NCBI GenBank assembly: GCA_907163375.1
Contig: CAJQUW010007414.1
Coordinates: 1-64,000, forward strand
Length of the DNA: 64,000 bases
Reading direction: 5' to 3'
From: Prostheceraeus crozeri
Lineage: Eukaryota; Platyhelminthes; Polycladida; Euryleptidae
Shown: in pieces, positions 1 to 7,776 of the stretch
Position numbering within the stretch: the first letter of the stretch is position 1
How the letters are laid out: every line of letters begins with the position of its first letter
Made by a program: the position numbers and the translations under genes
Notes under the pieces: model-generated
Databases searched by the model: none
The model's input: the letters and a program-made list of their open reading frames with translations, nothing else
Told to the model about the DNA's origin: nothing

Positions 1-1
1 G

Positions 2-886
2 ATGTTACCAAATGTTGGTGGAGGTGCATATATCCCGAATAATCGTGAATTAGAAATAGAGATAGAAAATTATATCATGAAAACTGGAGACGTTTTATCT
101 GGTCCATTGCATCTTTCTATTCTTCCGCAACAAAATACAGAGTTAACAAATAAACAATATGTTGATACACAAATCAATGATTTAAAAGAAAAATATATAA
201 ACGATGTTTTGGTTCCACTGATGAACGAATTAAAGTTGCTTAAACTTAATGACAAATCATTAAACGAAAAATTATTAAAACTTGATAAAAAGGATAGAGA
301 GCTAGAAGCAGATATAGCAAAACTTTTTAAAAAGATTTCTGAACAATCAAAAATTTTAATATTACTTTCTTTAAATTTAAAATCTGCTGTAATTAAAAAT
401 AAACATCAGATAAAAATGTTAAAAGAACAATTAGAAGATGAAATAGAAAAACTACCTGAAAGAATTAAAAAAAATTTAAAGCAGTTACAAACTACATTCC
501 AAAAAAGTGTTGATGAATTGAGTTCTAAAATTACTCAACAAATGAAAAAGATGAATAGAATAATAAATGAAGTAAACTCACTTAATGAAAAAGTTGATAA
601 AATGAAAAATCTGAAAATCAATTTAGAAAATGAATTAAAGAAAAATTTACAAGAAAACTCTAAAGAAAATAAAGAACAGTTAGATTCTGTTAAAAGACAA
701 TTAGATGTTCTTAAAATTAAGTTAAATGCTCTTAAAACGGCATTGAAGATTAATCAGCAGAAAATGCAAGTTAATAGAAAAGAAATTAAAGTACATCACA
801 CGCTGCTTGACGCAATAGATAAAGTGCAACAGTCAATTAATAAAGTTATCTCGAAGTTGTTGTCCATTCACAAACGTAAATCTTGA
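2..886 (+). CDS. Fibre-like coiled-coil protein with phage tail-fibre type motif
   Basis: 294 residues from the first visible ATG; the window starts one base earlier, so a longer N-terminus is possible. Residues 26-58 (MKTGDVLSGPLHLS...TNKQYVDTQI) resemble the repeat found in phage tail fibres, in which GPL-x-L is followed by TKQYVD. Residues 59-290 are a nearly unbroken Lys/Glu/Leu-rich heptad-type coiled coil. I infer a trimeric virion fibre or attachment shaft; no receptor-binding head is seen, since the protein ends in a basic HKRKS tail. The gene lies first in a co-directional series of virion-type genes, and its TGA stop sits at the base of a hairpin cluster. A non-structural scaffold role is possible. 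Confidence 0.6.
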   Translation: MLPNVGGGAYIPNNRELEIEIENYIMKTGDVLSGPLHLSILPQQNTELTNKQYVDTQINDLKEKYINDVLVPLMNELKLLKLNDKSLNEKLLKLDKKDRELEADIAKLFKKISEQSKILILLSLNLKSAVIKNKHQIKMLKEQLEDEIEKLPERIKKNLKQLQTTFQKSVDELSSKITQQMKKMNRIINEVNSLNEKVDKMKNLKINLENELKKNLQENSKENKEQLDSVKRQLDVLKIKLNALKTALKINQQKMQVNRKEIKVHHTLLDAIDKVQQSINKVISKLLSIHKRKS

Positions 887-1037
887 TCGGACCTTGTCCT
901 GAGGCTTTAGCCGATCGACGAAGTCTTGGGTTTCTAACCTATCGGAGCGAAGCTCCTCGAGGCTTTAGCCGATCGGACCAAAGGTCCTCAGGTTACTAAC
1001 CAATCGGAGCGAAGCTCCTCGAGGCTTTAGCCGATCG
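885..1037. repeat. Three tandem hairpin modules after the fibre gene
   Basis: Three copies of a roughly 60-bp module (885-917, 941-975, 1003-1037). Each starts GATCGG or ATCGG and ends in GGCTTTAGCC-GATCG. The outer arms pair, GGCT-TT-AGCC makes one inner hairpin, and a second inner hairpin differs by copy: GGAC-CTT-GTCC, then GGAGC-GAA-GCTCC twice, with GGACC-AAA-GGTCC and GGTT-(TCT/ACT)-AACC between modules. The fibre TGA stop (884-886) overlaps the first module. Possible roles are transcript 3'-end formation or RNA processing; they may also simply be mobile palindromes. Confidence 0.75.
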
Positions 1038-1076
1038 TAAATATTTTTTCTCAAAAGTCAAATTTAATCCTAAAAA

Positions 1077-1631
1077 ATGCCTATAATTTATAAACACAAT
1101 CTTAAACATTTTGCATCAAATAATAAAATTGCTCATGAACCATCTCAGAAACCTGTGTACCATTATGATAGTGTAGAAACTGTCGGAACACAAAAGTTCC
1201 TAGAAAAAGGCGTCCAAAAAGAAGGGGCTGGAATCTTTTCTGGTATTGGAAGTATCGTTAACTTAATTAAAAATAATAAAGATTTGATTACATCTGCTGC
1301 AAAAGGAGCAGCTGCTATAGGTAGTACAGCTAGTGCAATATCAAATGCTGTGAAGTCTCAAAACGAATTAAAACAACTAGAAGCTATTCGTAAACTTAGG
1401 AATGATTCTGAAGAACTAAAAAATTTAAAAAAACTTTCAGAGGAAACAAAAAACAAAATCGCTAACATAGCTGTTGGGGAAACCTTGAGGAGCGGAGCTC
1501 CGTCTAATAGTAAACATAATGAAAATAAAAATAATAAAAAAACAATTGAAGAAATAAGAGGAAATGGCGTGAGTAGCAACCTTCGGTTTAACCAGCAAAG
1601 CTGTAGCGGAGCTGGTCTAGCAAAATTCTAA
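1077..1631 (+). CDS. Small virion-type protein with Gly/Ala hydrophobic segment
   Basis: 184 residues, not recognised by a named family. Residues 50-94 hold an Ala/Gly/Ile-rich stretch (GAGIFSGIGSIVNLI, then KGAAAIGSTASAISNAV) that would form an amphipathic or membrane-active helix, followed by a charged helix (95-130) and a low-complexity Asn/Lys region. The C-terminus ends in GAGLAKF. The layout recalls small minor-capsid or membrane-lytic proteins of adenovirus-like and Polinton-like elements, but this is inference from composition and position between the fibre and capsid genes. The start is preceded by CCTAAAAAATG, the T/A-rich context shared by neighbours. GC-rich hairpins (1489-1501, 1578-1588) lie inside the coding frame. 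Confidence 0.55.
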   Translation: MPIIYKHNLKHFASNNKIAHEPSQKPVYHYDSVETVGTQKFLEKGVQKEGAGIFSGIGSIVNLIKNNKDLITSAAKGAAAIGSTASAISNAVKSQNELKQLEAIRKLRNDSEELKNLKKLSEETKNKIANIAVGETLRSGAPSNSKHNENKNNKKTIEEIRGNGVSSNLRFNQQSCSGAGLAKF

Positions 1632-1759
1632 AATATATTTTTTTAGTAAAATTTTTTTAGTAAACTTTTTTAGCAAAATTATTTTAGCAAAATTATTTTA
1701 GTAAAATTTTTTTCTGTCTGTGAGAAAAAAAACAAAAAGTCAAATTATTTTTTATAAAA
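1625..1759 (+). promoter_or_regulatory. AT-rich tandem repeats and start context upstream of the capsid gene
   Basis: About five copies of a 16-18 bp unit of the form TTTTAG(T/C)AAAATT run from 1640 to 1710. They are followed by a poly-A/T tract and TTTTTTATAAAAATG at the capsid start. The TTTTATAAAAATG context recurs at other genes of this element, so I read it as a promoter or leader of late genes. Confidence 0.45.
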
Positions 1760-3094
1760 ATGTCTTCGCTTATCGAAAATAAATTTAGATTAGACGATCC
1801 TCCGTTCGTCAGTTATAATCAAAAAAAGAATGACTATATAAGAATTGCTATGAATCCCGGATCTTCCAGTAGAGTAAATACTGGAGGAGATTTAATCTTT
1901 GAAGTTGATAATCAGCAGAGTTATTTATATTTACCTGATTCATTTTTACACTGTGAATATTCTTTATATAGTGATGCTAATTTTACAACACCATTACCTG
2001 ATACCGATAATATTGCACTAGAGAATAATTTTTTTCCAAGATTATTTACACAAATGCGTTTAGATGTTGCAACTCAAAATATAGAAACAATAAGTGATTC
2101 TCCAGGTGTAATTGATACAATGCTTAGATTTGTAACAATTGGTGAAAATAATAAAAAGTATGAAATCGAAGGTTGGTTTCCTGATACTAATGATGGTATA
2201 ATTGTTGATGATTTAACTCACGCTGGAACAGATGCAGCAGGAATTGCGAAAGATGTAGAAAATATTGCAAAACATTTAAATAAAACAAATAATGATGCAT
2301 ATAAAGAAAGACGTGAATTTAACAAGAAAAGTAAACAGACAGTTAATTGGTCATTGTCTCCATTATTCGGATATTTAGATTATGATAAAATATCATATCA
2401 ATTAAAATTTAAATTAATAATTCATCGTACGGCAAATAATGAATTAATCTTTTTTGGTAAGACTGGGAAAAAAGCATATTTAAAAATTGATAGACTTGAA
2501 TGGTGGATTAAGCATATTACTCCTAGTTTAGAGGTTGAATCAGCTATTGCAAAAAGATTAAATACTAACAAACCAATTCCAGTAAATTTTCTAAAGCGTA
2601 CTGCTAGTTCAGTAACTTTTTCCGAACAAAGATTTAACTGGCATTTTACTAGAACTGCGAATACTCCAAGATATTTATTACTAACATTTCAAAGAAATAA
2701 TTCTCCAAGTTTTGATAAGAACAATAATATTTTTCATATTAATACAATTCGAAGTTTACAAGTTTCATTAAATCAAACCCGATATCCAATTGATCCATTA
2801 AGATTCGATGATACCAATAATCAATTTATGGAAGGATATGATTGTTATCGAAATCTTTGTACAGAATTTGGAGTTGAACCACAATTAACTCCTGGAGATT
2901 GGAGACATTTATATCCAATTTTCTGTTTCGATTTAAGTGCACAATCTGAAGATATTATTAAAAATGGTTGTGATGTAACAATTAATATTGAAAAGAAAGA
3001 TTCCACAACTTCATTGATGGCTTATGGTTTATTGCTAGAAGATGTAAAATATTCTATTGAAATTCTTAATGGAAAGATGACTAGGATAGGCTAA
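1760..3094 (+). CDS. Capsid-type protein (hexon-like / F54H12.2-like family)
   Basis: 444 residues, beta-rich and without signal peptide or membrane segment. The N-terminal layout (GGDLIFEVDNQQSYLYLP near residues 32-60, followed by DSFLHCEYSLY and then NNFFPRLFTQMRLDVATQNIE) matches the invertebrate proteins often annotated as F54H12.2-like, which sit in adintovirus/Maverick elements and are regarded as capsid proteins. I infer a major or other capsid subunit; which jelly-roll class it belongs to cannot be settled by eye. It is the largest protein of the virion block, between two small hydrophobic proteins. The frame is uninterrupted. The TAA stop lies in the loop of GGCT-AA-AGCC and is followed at once by GGAGC-TTC-GCTCC. 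Confidence 0.6.
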   Translation: MSSLIENKFRLDDPPFVSYNQKKNDYIRIAMNPGSSSRVNTGGDLIFEVDNQQSYLYLPDSFLHCEYSLYSDANFTTPLPDTDNIALENNFFPRLFTQMRLDVATQNIETISDSPGVIDTMLRFVTIGENNKKYEIEGWFPDTNDGIIVDDLTHAGTDAAGIAKDVENIAKHLNKTNNDAYKERREFNKKSKQTVNWSLSPLFGYLDYDKISYQLKFKLIIHRTANNELIFFGKTGKKAYLKIDRLEWWIKHITPSLEVESAIAKRLNTNKPIPVNFLKRTASSVTFSEQRFNWHFTRTANTPRYLLLTFQRNNSPSFDKNNNIFHINTIRSLQVSLNQTRYPIDPLRFDDTNNQFMEGYDCYRNLCTEFGVEPQLTPGDWRHLYPIFCFDLSAQSEDIIKNGCDVTINIEKKDSTTSLMAYGLLLEDVKYSIEILNGKMTRIG

Positions 3095-3114
3095 AGCCAG
3101 AGGAGCTTCGCTCC
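3089..3114 (+). terminator. Double hairpin enclosing the capsid stop codon
   Basis: GGCT-AA-AGCC (3089-3098) contains the TAA stop (3092-3094), and GGAGC-TTC-GCTCC (3102-3114) follows. The same arrangement occurs after the next gene. Terminator or RNA-processing function is inferred from position only. Confidence 0.5.
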
Positions 3115-3130
3115 GATAAGTTAATTAAAA

Positions 3131-3319
3131 TTTTTTCATAACTAGAATAGATTAAAAATTCTTAACTTAAAAATTTTTCATAACTAGAATAGATTAAAAA
3201 TTTTGGTAACTGAAAATTTTTGGTAACTAGAATATATCAAAATTTTTTGGTAACTTGAAATTTTTTCATAACTAGAATAGATTTAAATTTTTGATAACTT
3301 AAAATTTTTTTTATTAAAA
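3131..3319 (+). promoter_or_regulatory. Four 42-45 bp AT-rich repeats upstream of the next gene
   Basis: The word AACTAGAATA recurs at 3140, 3182, 3225 and 3270, each copy embedded in A/T runs (AAAATTTTT, GGTAACT). The array leads into TTTTTTTTATTAAAAATG at 3320. Repeats with a short conserved core directly before a T-rich start context suggest promoter elements. Confidence 0.5.
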
Positions 3320-3805
3320 ATGTCGCAAGCGAAAAGTAATATTAATAATAAAACTGTTGAATTAAAATTACGTAATATTGTTGACAAAAATACCCCTAAA
3401 ACTATTACTATTAATAAAAAAAAGTATTACATAAGTAAACCAATGATAGAGAATATTCAATTACAAGAAGAAAAGAATGGCGGGATTCTCCCATTAATTC
3501 CACTAATAATAGGAGGCATAGCTGCAGCAGGAAGTGTTGCAGGTGGGACAGCTGGTATTGTCCAAGCAGTAAATAAAAATAAATCAGAGAAGGCAGCATT
3601 AGAAGAACAAAAACGTCATAACAGAGAGTTAGAGAAAGTTGCTAGGGGTGACGGAATAGTAGATAATTTTATTAGTAAATTAAAATTAGTTGATGAAGGA
3701 AAACGAGTTCTTAAAAATATTCTCCACAATGTTGATGATTTAATTGAAATTAAAGAAACTAAAGATGGTTCTGGAATATATCTAAGTCCTAGTATGATAA
3801 GGTAA
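3320..3805 (+). CDS. Small virion-type protein with Gly-rich hydrophobic helix
   Basis: 161 residues. Residues 54-84 form a long Gly/Ala/Ile hydrophobic segment (GGILPLIPLIIGGIAAAG onward), followed by a charged EEQKRHNRELEKVARG helix and a C-terminal GSGIYLSP motif. Small proteins with an LPLIP-Gly/Ala segment, an AKRHN-type helix and a GxGLYLxP-like end are common next to capsid genes of Maverick/adintovirus elements; a minor capsid or core role is assumed there, and I infer the same here. A basic N-terminal third (KKKYYISKP) could bind DNA. The gene has its own repeat-bearing leader, and its stop lies in the hairpin AGGT-AATA-ACCT. Confidence 0.6.
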   Translation: MSQAKSNINNKTVELKLRNIVDKNTPKTITINKKKYYISKPMIENIQLQEEKNGGILPLIPLIIGGIAAAGSVAGGTAGIVQAVNKNKSEKAALEEQKRHNRELEKVARGDGIVDNFISKLKLVDEGKRVLKNILHNVDDLIEIKETKDGSGIYLSPSMIR

Positions 3806-3826
3806 TAACCTGAGGAGCTTCGCTCC
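3800..3826 (+). terminator. Double hairpin enclosing the stop of the 161-residue gene
   Basis: AGGT-AATA-ACCT (3800-3811) spans the TAA stop (3803-3805). GGAGC-TTC-GCTCC (3814-3826) follows and is identical to the hairpin after the capsid gene. Confidence 0.5.
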
Positions 3827-3877
3827 GATTCGGTAAAACATTTATTTTTATCTTCTTAATTTTTTTTATCTTTTAAA

Positions 3878-5212
3878 ATGAATTCTAAAAATTCCGAAAA
3901 TTTAATTAAATTAAAAATTTCTAATTTAGATTTATTGAATTATCTATTAAACAAAAATAAAAACTTAAATTGTAAAATTTATGAAGGTAACGACGACAAA
4001 CAAAGTTTGGCTACTACCTACGGTGGTGATATACAAAAAACATTAGAAAACTTTCCTGGATTTATTTGGAGTAAATATTCGAAAGAAAAACATCTTCCTG
4101 GTCATTCATATACCGGTCCAGGAACTCGATTAGATATAAGACTAGATGAGAATAATAATCCGAAACCAGGTGAAGAACCAATAAATAGAGTAGATGCCGC
4201 CGCTTACAGGCATGATTTAGCTTATCGAAATCATGATCTAAGTTCTCGACAGCCAGCTGATAAGAAGATGATTCAAGAATTAGATAGTATTCAGAATCCT
4301 ACATTTAGAGAAAAAATTGAAAGAATGTTTGTTAAGAAAGCTTTACAAGCTAAAATATTATTCGGCCAGGGTTTAAATGAAAATCATAATTCAGACGTTT
4401 ATGCATCTGAAATTCATAAAGAATATAGAAAGCCTAAATATTTATTAAAAGTAAAAGTATTTAATAAAGATGATATTTGGAGTGCTGATCTTATTCATAT
4501 GCCGAATGAAAGGGACTACAAATACGCATTGACCGTTATAGATTTATATACACGATATGCTTGGGTAAAGCCTTTAAAAAATAAAAGTGGTCTTTCAGTT
4601 AAATATGCGTTTGAAGAAATCTTTAAAGAAAGTAATAGAAAGCCAAAAAAATTGTTTGTTGATAAAGGGTCGGAATTTTATAACCGAAACGTTCAGCCAC
4701 TATTTGAAACAGACGAAAGTCATCGCCAAGGCTCAGTTTATTCAACTGAAAACGCTGGGAAGGCCGTAGTGATAGAAAGATTCAATCGGACGTTAAAAAA
4801 TAAATTATTCAAGAAATTTACTGAGCAAAGAAATCAGAAATGGTTGAAGATATTACCAGGAATTGTGGAAGAGTACAATAATAAAGTTCATTCTGGTATT
4901 GAAGAAACCCCAAAGAATGCTTCTGACGACCCTGATTTGATACGAAAGAAAATATTCGAGAATAATAATTTGAATGAGAGTAATCCGAATTTGCAGAAAC
5001 TTAAACCGAAATTTAAAATTGGAGATAGAGTTAGAATATTTAAATATAAGAATAAATTTGAAAAAGGCTTTGTTGGCTATTGGACTAAAGAAATATTTGA
5101 AGTTTGCAAAATAAATCAAACTTATCCGATTACTTATGAAATTAAAGATTTAGATAATGAGGATATCAGAGGCCGTTTTTATCAAAATGAATTACAACGA
5201 ACTGATTTTTAA
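3878..5212 (+). CDS. Phospholipase A2 domain fused to DDE integrase
   Basis: 444 residues in one uninterrupted frame. Residues about 58-125 are a parvovirus-type secreted PLA2-like domain: calcium-loop YTGPGT at 79-84 and the catalytic helix HDLAY with His112-Asp113. Residues about 140-190 link to a retroviral-type integrase core with Asp204 (WSADLI), Asp262 (FVDKGSEF) and Glu300 (VVIERFN), spacing DD37E. Residues 378-440 look like the SH3-like C-terminal integrase domain. PLA2 domains in such viruses are thought to breach endosomal membranes during entry; the integrase joins viral DNA to the host genome. No HHCC zinc finger is seen before the core. All catalytic residues are present. Start context is CTTTTAAAATG. 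Whether the two domains are separated by processing, perhaps by the neighbouring protease, is unknown. Confidence 0.85.
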   Translation: MNSKNSENLIKLKISNLDLLNYLLNKNKNLNCKIYEGNDDKQSLATTYGGDIQKTLENFPGFIWSKYSKEKHLPGHSYTGPGTRLDIRLDENNNPKPGEEPINRVDAAAYRHDLAYRNHDLSSRQPADKKMIQELDSIQNPTFREKIERMFVKKALQAKILFGQGLNENHNSDVYASEIHKEYRKPKYLLKVKVFNKDDIWSADLIHMPNERDYKYALTVIDLYTRYAWVKPLKNKSGLSVKYAFEEIFKESNRKPKKLFVDKGSEFYNRNVQPLFETDESHRQGSVYSTENAGKAVVIERFNRTLKNKLFKKFTEQRNQKWLKILPGIVEEYNNKVHSGIEETPKNASDDPDLIRKKIFENNNLNESNPNLQKLKPKFKIGDRVRIFKYKNKFEKGFVGYWTKEIFEVCKINQTYPITYEIKDLDNEDIRGRFYQNELQRTDF

Positions 5213-5224
5213 TTATCATTATTA

Positions 5225-5292
5225 TTATTATTGGAACTAACGTTTCGGGAATGAAATTCCCTTGTTAGGCGTAGCCATAGAACCTACGGTTC
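5225..5292. terminator. Hairpin cluster between convergent integrase and protease genes
   Basis: GGGAAT-GAA-ATTCCC (5247-5261) sits inside a wider CTAAC...GTTAG pair. GGC-GTA-GCC (5268-5276) and GAACC-TAC-GGTTC (5280-5292) follow, the last overlapping the protease 3' end (stop at 5284). The position between converging genes suggests a bidirectional 3'-end signal. Confidence 0.5.
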
Positions 5293-5745
5293 GTTCAATT
5301 CTAACATTATATCTAGAAATGGTACTCCTTCCTGTAATTTAAATAAAACATAAAGACATAATTGTCCACAATAAGTTGTTCCCGGTTTTTGAATTTGAAA
5401 TGTATTATAAGTTCCATTTTCAAGTAATTTTTTAACTTCGTTTGTAGGTGGAAGCCCGTATGAGCCAAAATAATAATTATCTCCGTTTTTACTAAAGATA
5501 CCTGCTGACCAATGTACGCCGTTTTGGTCTGACGTATGGAGATTCGTTATGAAATTTACAGTTATTGATGGAACTTTGTTCCGGGAACTGAAGGTTCCTG
5601 TTGGTCTATTTTTTAGGAATTGTAATTCGTTTCTCATTAGAACATGAAAATTCTTTATTCCTAATTCATTTGCGATTTTCTTTAGGTCGAAATTTGTCGT
5701 AGTTTGTGTTCCATATAATTTCAAAAACTCATTTATGTTGCTCAT
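5284..5745 (-). CDS. Adenain-like cysteine protease, acidic residue replaced
   Basis: 153 residues. The order of motifs follows the adenovirus protease family: His78 in VHWSAG, then YYFGSYG, then Gln119 and Cys126 in TTYCGQLC. Such proteases (usually about 200 residues) mature capsid and core proteins inside the virion. The position that normally carries the third catalytic residue (Asp or Glu in F-D/E-x-F/Y-G) is Gly94, codon GGC, one base from the GAC aspartate codon. The enzyme may be weakened or may use another acid. The gene runs against the virion genes and converges on the integrase across a hairpin cluster. Its start lies in the TTTTTTTATTATAAAATG context, and a G-rich tandem array begins about 40 bp upstream. 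Confidence 0.8.
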   Translation of the reverse strand: MSNINEFLKLYGTQTTTNFDLKKIANELGIKNFHVLMRNELQFLKNRPTGTFSSRNKVPSITVNFITNLHTSDQNGVHWSAGIFSKNGDNYYFGSYGLPPTNEVKKLLENGTYNTFQIQKPGTTYCGQLCLYVLFKLQEGVPFLDIMLELNEP

Positions 5746-5781
5746 TTTATAATAAAAAAATTTCTTAAGGGACCCCTAGAA

Positions 5782-6141
5782 GTCAGAAGGAGGGGGGGGT
5801 ATTGATTTAAAACTGTTCTCTAATGATGTCTTTCCTTACTACTTAGTCAGAAGGGGGTATTGATTTAAAACATTTTTATAATGATGACTTTCCTTACTAC
5901 TGGGGGGGGGTATTGATTTAAAACTGGTCTCTAATGATGTCTTTCTTTACTACTTAGTCAGAAGGGAGGGGGTATTGATTTAAAACTGTTCCACAATGAT
6001 GACTTTCCTTGCTACTTAGACAGAAGGGAGGGGGTATTGATTTAAAACTGTTCTCTAATGATGTCTTTCCTTACTACTTAGACAGAAGGGAGGGGGTATT
6101 GATTTAAAACTGTTCCACAATGATGTCTTTCTTTACTACTT
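5782..6141. repeat. G-tract tandem array, six copies
   Basis: Six copies of TCAGAAGG(G)AGGGGG-TATTGATTTAAAAC-TGTTCTCTAATGATG-type units start (at TATTGATTT) at 5800, 5858, 5911, 5973, 6035 and 6097, giving periods of 58, 53, 62, 62 and 62 bp. Length variation lies mainly in the G run. The array lies between the divergent protease and 196-residue genes, so it could hold regulatory or replication functions; that is inference. Confidence 0.85.
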
Positions 6142-6534
6142 ATTCGATTTTGAAATGATTTAATTTAATCTAAATTAAAACGTTACATTGTTCCATTTTA
6201 TTCTTATGAACTCTTGTTAAGAGAATATTGATTGTTTTATCTGTATTAAGACATTAGCAACATCTGTTACCAAATTTCTCAACATGAACAGCTGCTAGCA
6301 GTTTAAGCTATTCAGTGTGAGAGAATTCTTTGTGACCCGCATAACTCAACTTTTCACTTGAACAGCTGCTGCCATTATTCCACGTATTACTGCGTGTATT
6401 CATTCTGCGAGCGTTCTACGAGACTGTGACTGCTTACGAATCATCTGTGACCTTTATCTATTTTGGTCAATTTCATCAGCGACTTTCAACAATTTTATTT
6501 TTTATCATAATTAATTCACTACGTTTTAACGAAA
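6142..6534. promoter_or_regulatory. Leader of the 196-residue gene with duplicated E-box word
   Basis: Non-coding. The word TGAACAGCTGCT occurs twice (near 6285 and 6360), each with the E-box core CAGCTG. The start at 6535 lies in TTTTAACGAAAATGG rather than the TAAAATG context of the virion genes, which may mark a different expression class. Confidence 0.35.
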
Positions 6535-7125
6535 ATGGCACGTTCAAGCATCGCCTTTGCCGATTTGAAAAGAAAAATTTCAGACACTATTGTGAACGAA
6601 GATCAACGGAAGAAGTGTATTGAGATGCTAACAGAATTTCAGGAGAAATATCTTAAACCAAGGGAGGAAGAAGACATCCACGCATCAAAAACATTCAGAG
6701 AATTTTTAGTGATAAATCGATTTGAAGACACATTGCAAGATAACGCCATCAATATCAGTTCAAACTATAATTTTGAAGAAGAAATTCAAAGAGACATCTT
6801 GGCATCAGAGCTAACTAATTATTTAGCACATTTAAGAAGAGAAGAAGACATTTCGGTGAACAATACTGTGAAGTTATCGTTGTTAAAAGGAAGAGCTTTG
6901 ACTGTAATCCGGGGAAGTGGCCATGTTTGTAAACAATTAGGTTATTCCAGAGGCTATAACATCTTTTTAAGAAAATTTTATAAACTATATTTACGATTTC
7001 CGTTTATTAAGAACTCGACGGAATCTATATCATTTTTCAAAAGGAACTTCGCTATTATTGACTCGTATCTTCGCCATGGGAGACAGCGCCCAACCCTTGA
7101 TGAAATACTAAACTCAATCAATTGA
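6535..7125 (+). CDS. Unrecognised 196-residue protein of the viral element
   Basis: I do not recognise this protein. It is a soluble, largely helical sequence with no signal or membrane segment. The N-terminal half is acidic (FQEKYLKPREEEDIHASK; FEEEIQRDILASELTNYL) and the C-terminal half is basic and aromatic (GYSRGYNIFLRKFYKLYLRF, then ISFFKRNFAIIDSYLRHG). The frame is intact and begins MARSSIAF. It lies between two tandem arrays and is transcribed away from the protease. Its start context differs from the virion genes, so an early or regulatory role is a guess. A cellular origin is also possible. Confidence 0.55.
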   Translation: MARSSIAFADLKRKISDTIVNEDQRKKCIEMLTEFQEKYLKPREEEDIHASKTFREFLVINRFEDTLQDNAINISSNYNFEEEIQRDILASELTNYLAHLRREEDISVNNTVKLSLLKGRALTVIRGSGHVCKQLGYSRGYNIFLRKFYKLYLRFPFIKNSTESISFFKRNFAIIDSYLRHGRQRPTLDEILNSIN

Positions 7126-7158
7126 AACGGTAAGCTACTCGCAATGGATAATAGTACT

Positions 7159-7742
7159 ATGAGTATTACCTTATTTCTATTTACGAGAAACAATTGTATC
7201 ATGTCATAACACATTTTCTAGTCAACATATTTTATTCGTTGTAAACCATGCTACTTGTCCTCATTGGTTTTATAGTTCTATGAGCCTTACTTTATTTTAC
7301 TCATACAGAAACAATTGTATCATGTCATAACACATTTTCTAGTCAACATATTTTATTCGTTGTAAACGATGCTACTTGTCCTCATTGGTTTTATAGTTCT
7401 ATGAGCCTTACTTTATTTCAATTTACGAGAAACAATTGTATCATGTCATAACACATTTTCTAGTCAACATATTTTATTCGTTGTAAACCATGCTACTTGT
7501 CCTCATTGGTTTTATAGTTCTATGAGCCTTACTTTATTTTACTCATACAGAAACAATTGTATCATGTCATAACACATTTTCTAGTCAACATATTTTATTC
7601 GTTGTAAACGATGCTACTTGTCCTCATTGGTTTTATAGTTCTATGAGCCTTACTTTATTTTACTCATACAGAAACAATTGTATCATGTCATAACACATTT
7701 TCTAGTCAACATATTTTATTCGTTGTAAACGATGCTACTTGT
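7159..7742. repeat. 121-bp tandem array in alternating A/B types
   Basis: Units start with ATGAG at 7159, 7280, 7401, 7522 and 7643, period exactly 121 bp, the fifth copy incomplete. Two diagnostic positions co-vary: type A has TTTACGAGAAAC with AAACCATGC, type B has CTCATACAGAAAC with AAACGATGC. The order is A-B-A-B-B, a 242-bp higher-order unit followed by one extra B. The array lies just downstream of the 196-residue gene and next to the 3' end of the minus-strand membrane-protein gene. Confidence 0.9.
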
Positions 7743-7776
7743 ACATAGTACTTGTCTGTGATGTGAATAAAATATT

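Noticed and set aside
885-1037. CRISPR array (repeats with spacing near 60 bp)
   Set aside because: Only three modules, the spacers themselves are hairpins, and the context is a eukaryotic genome with no cas genes.
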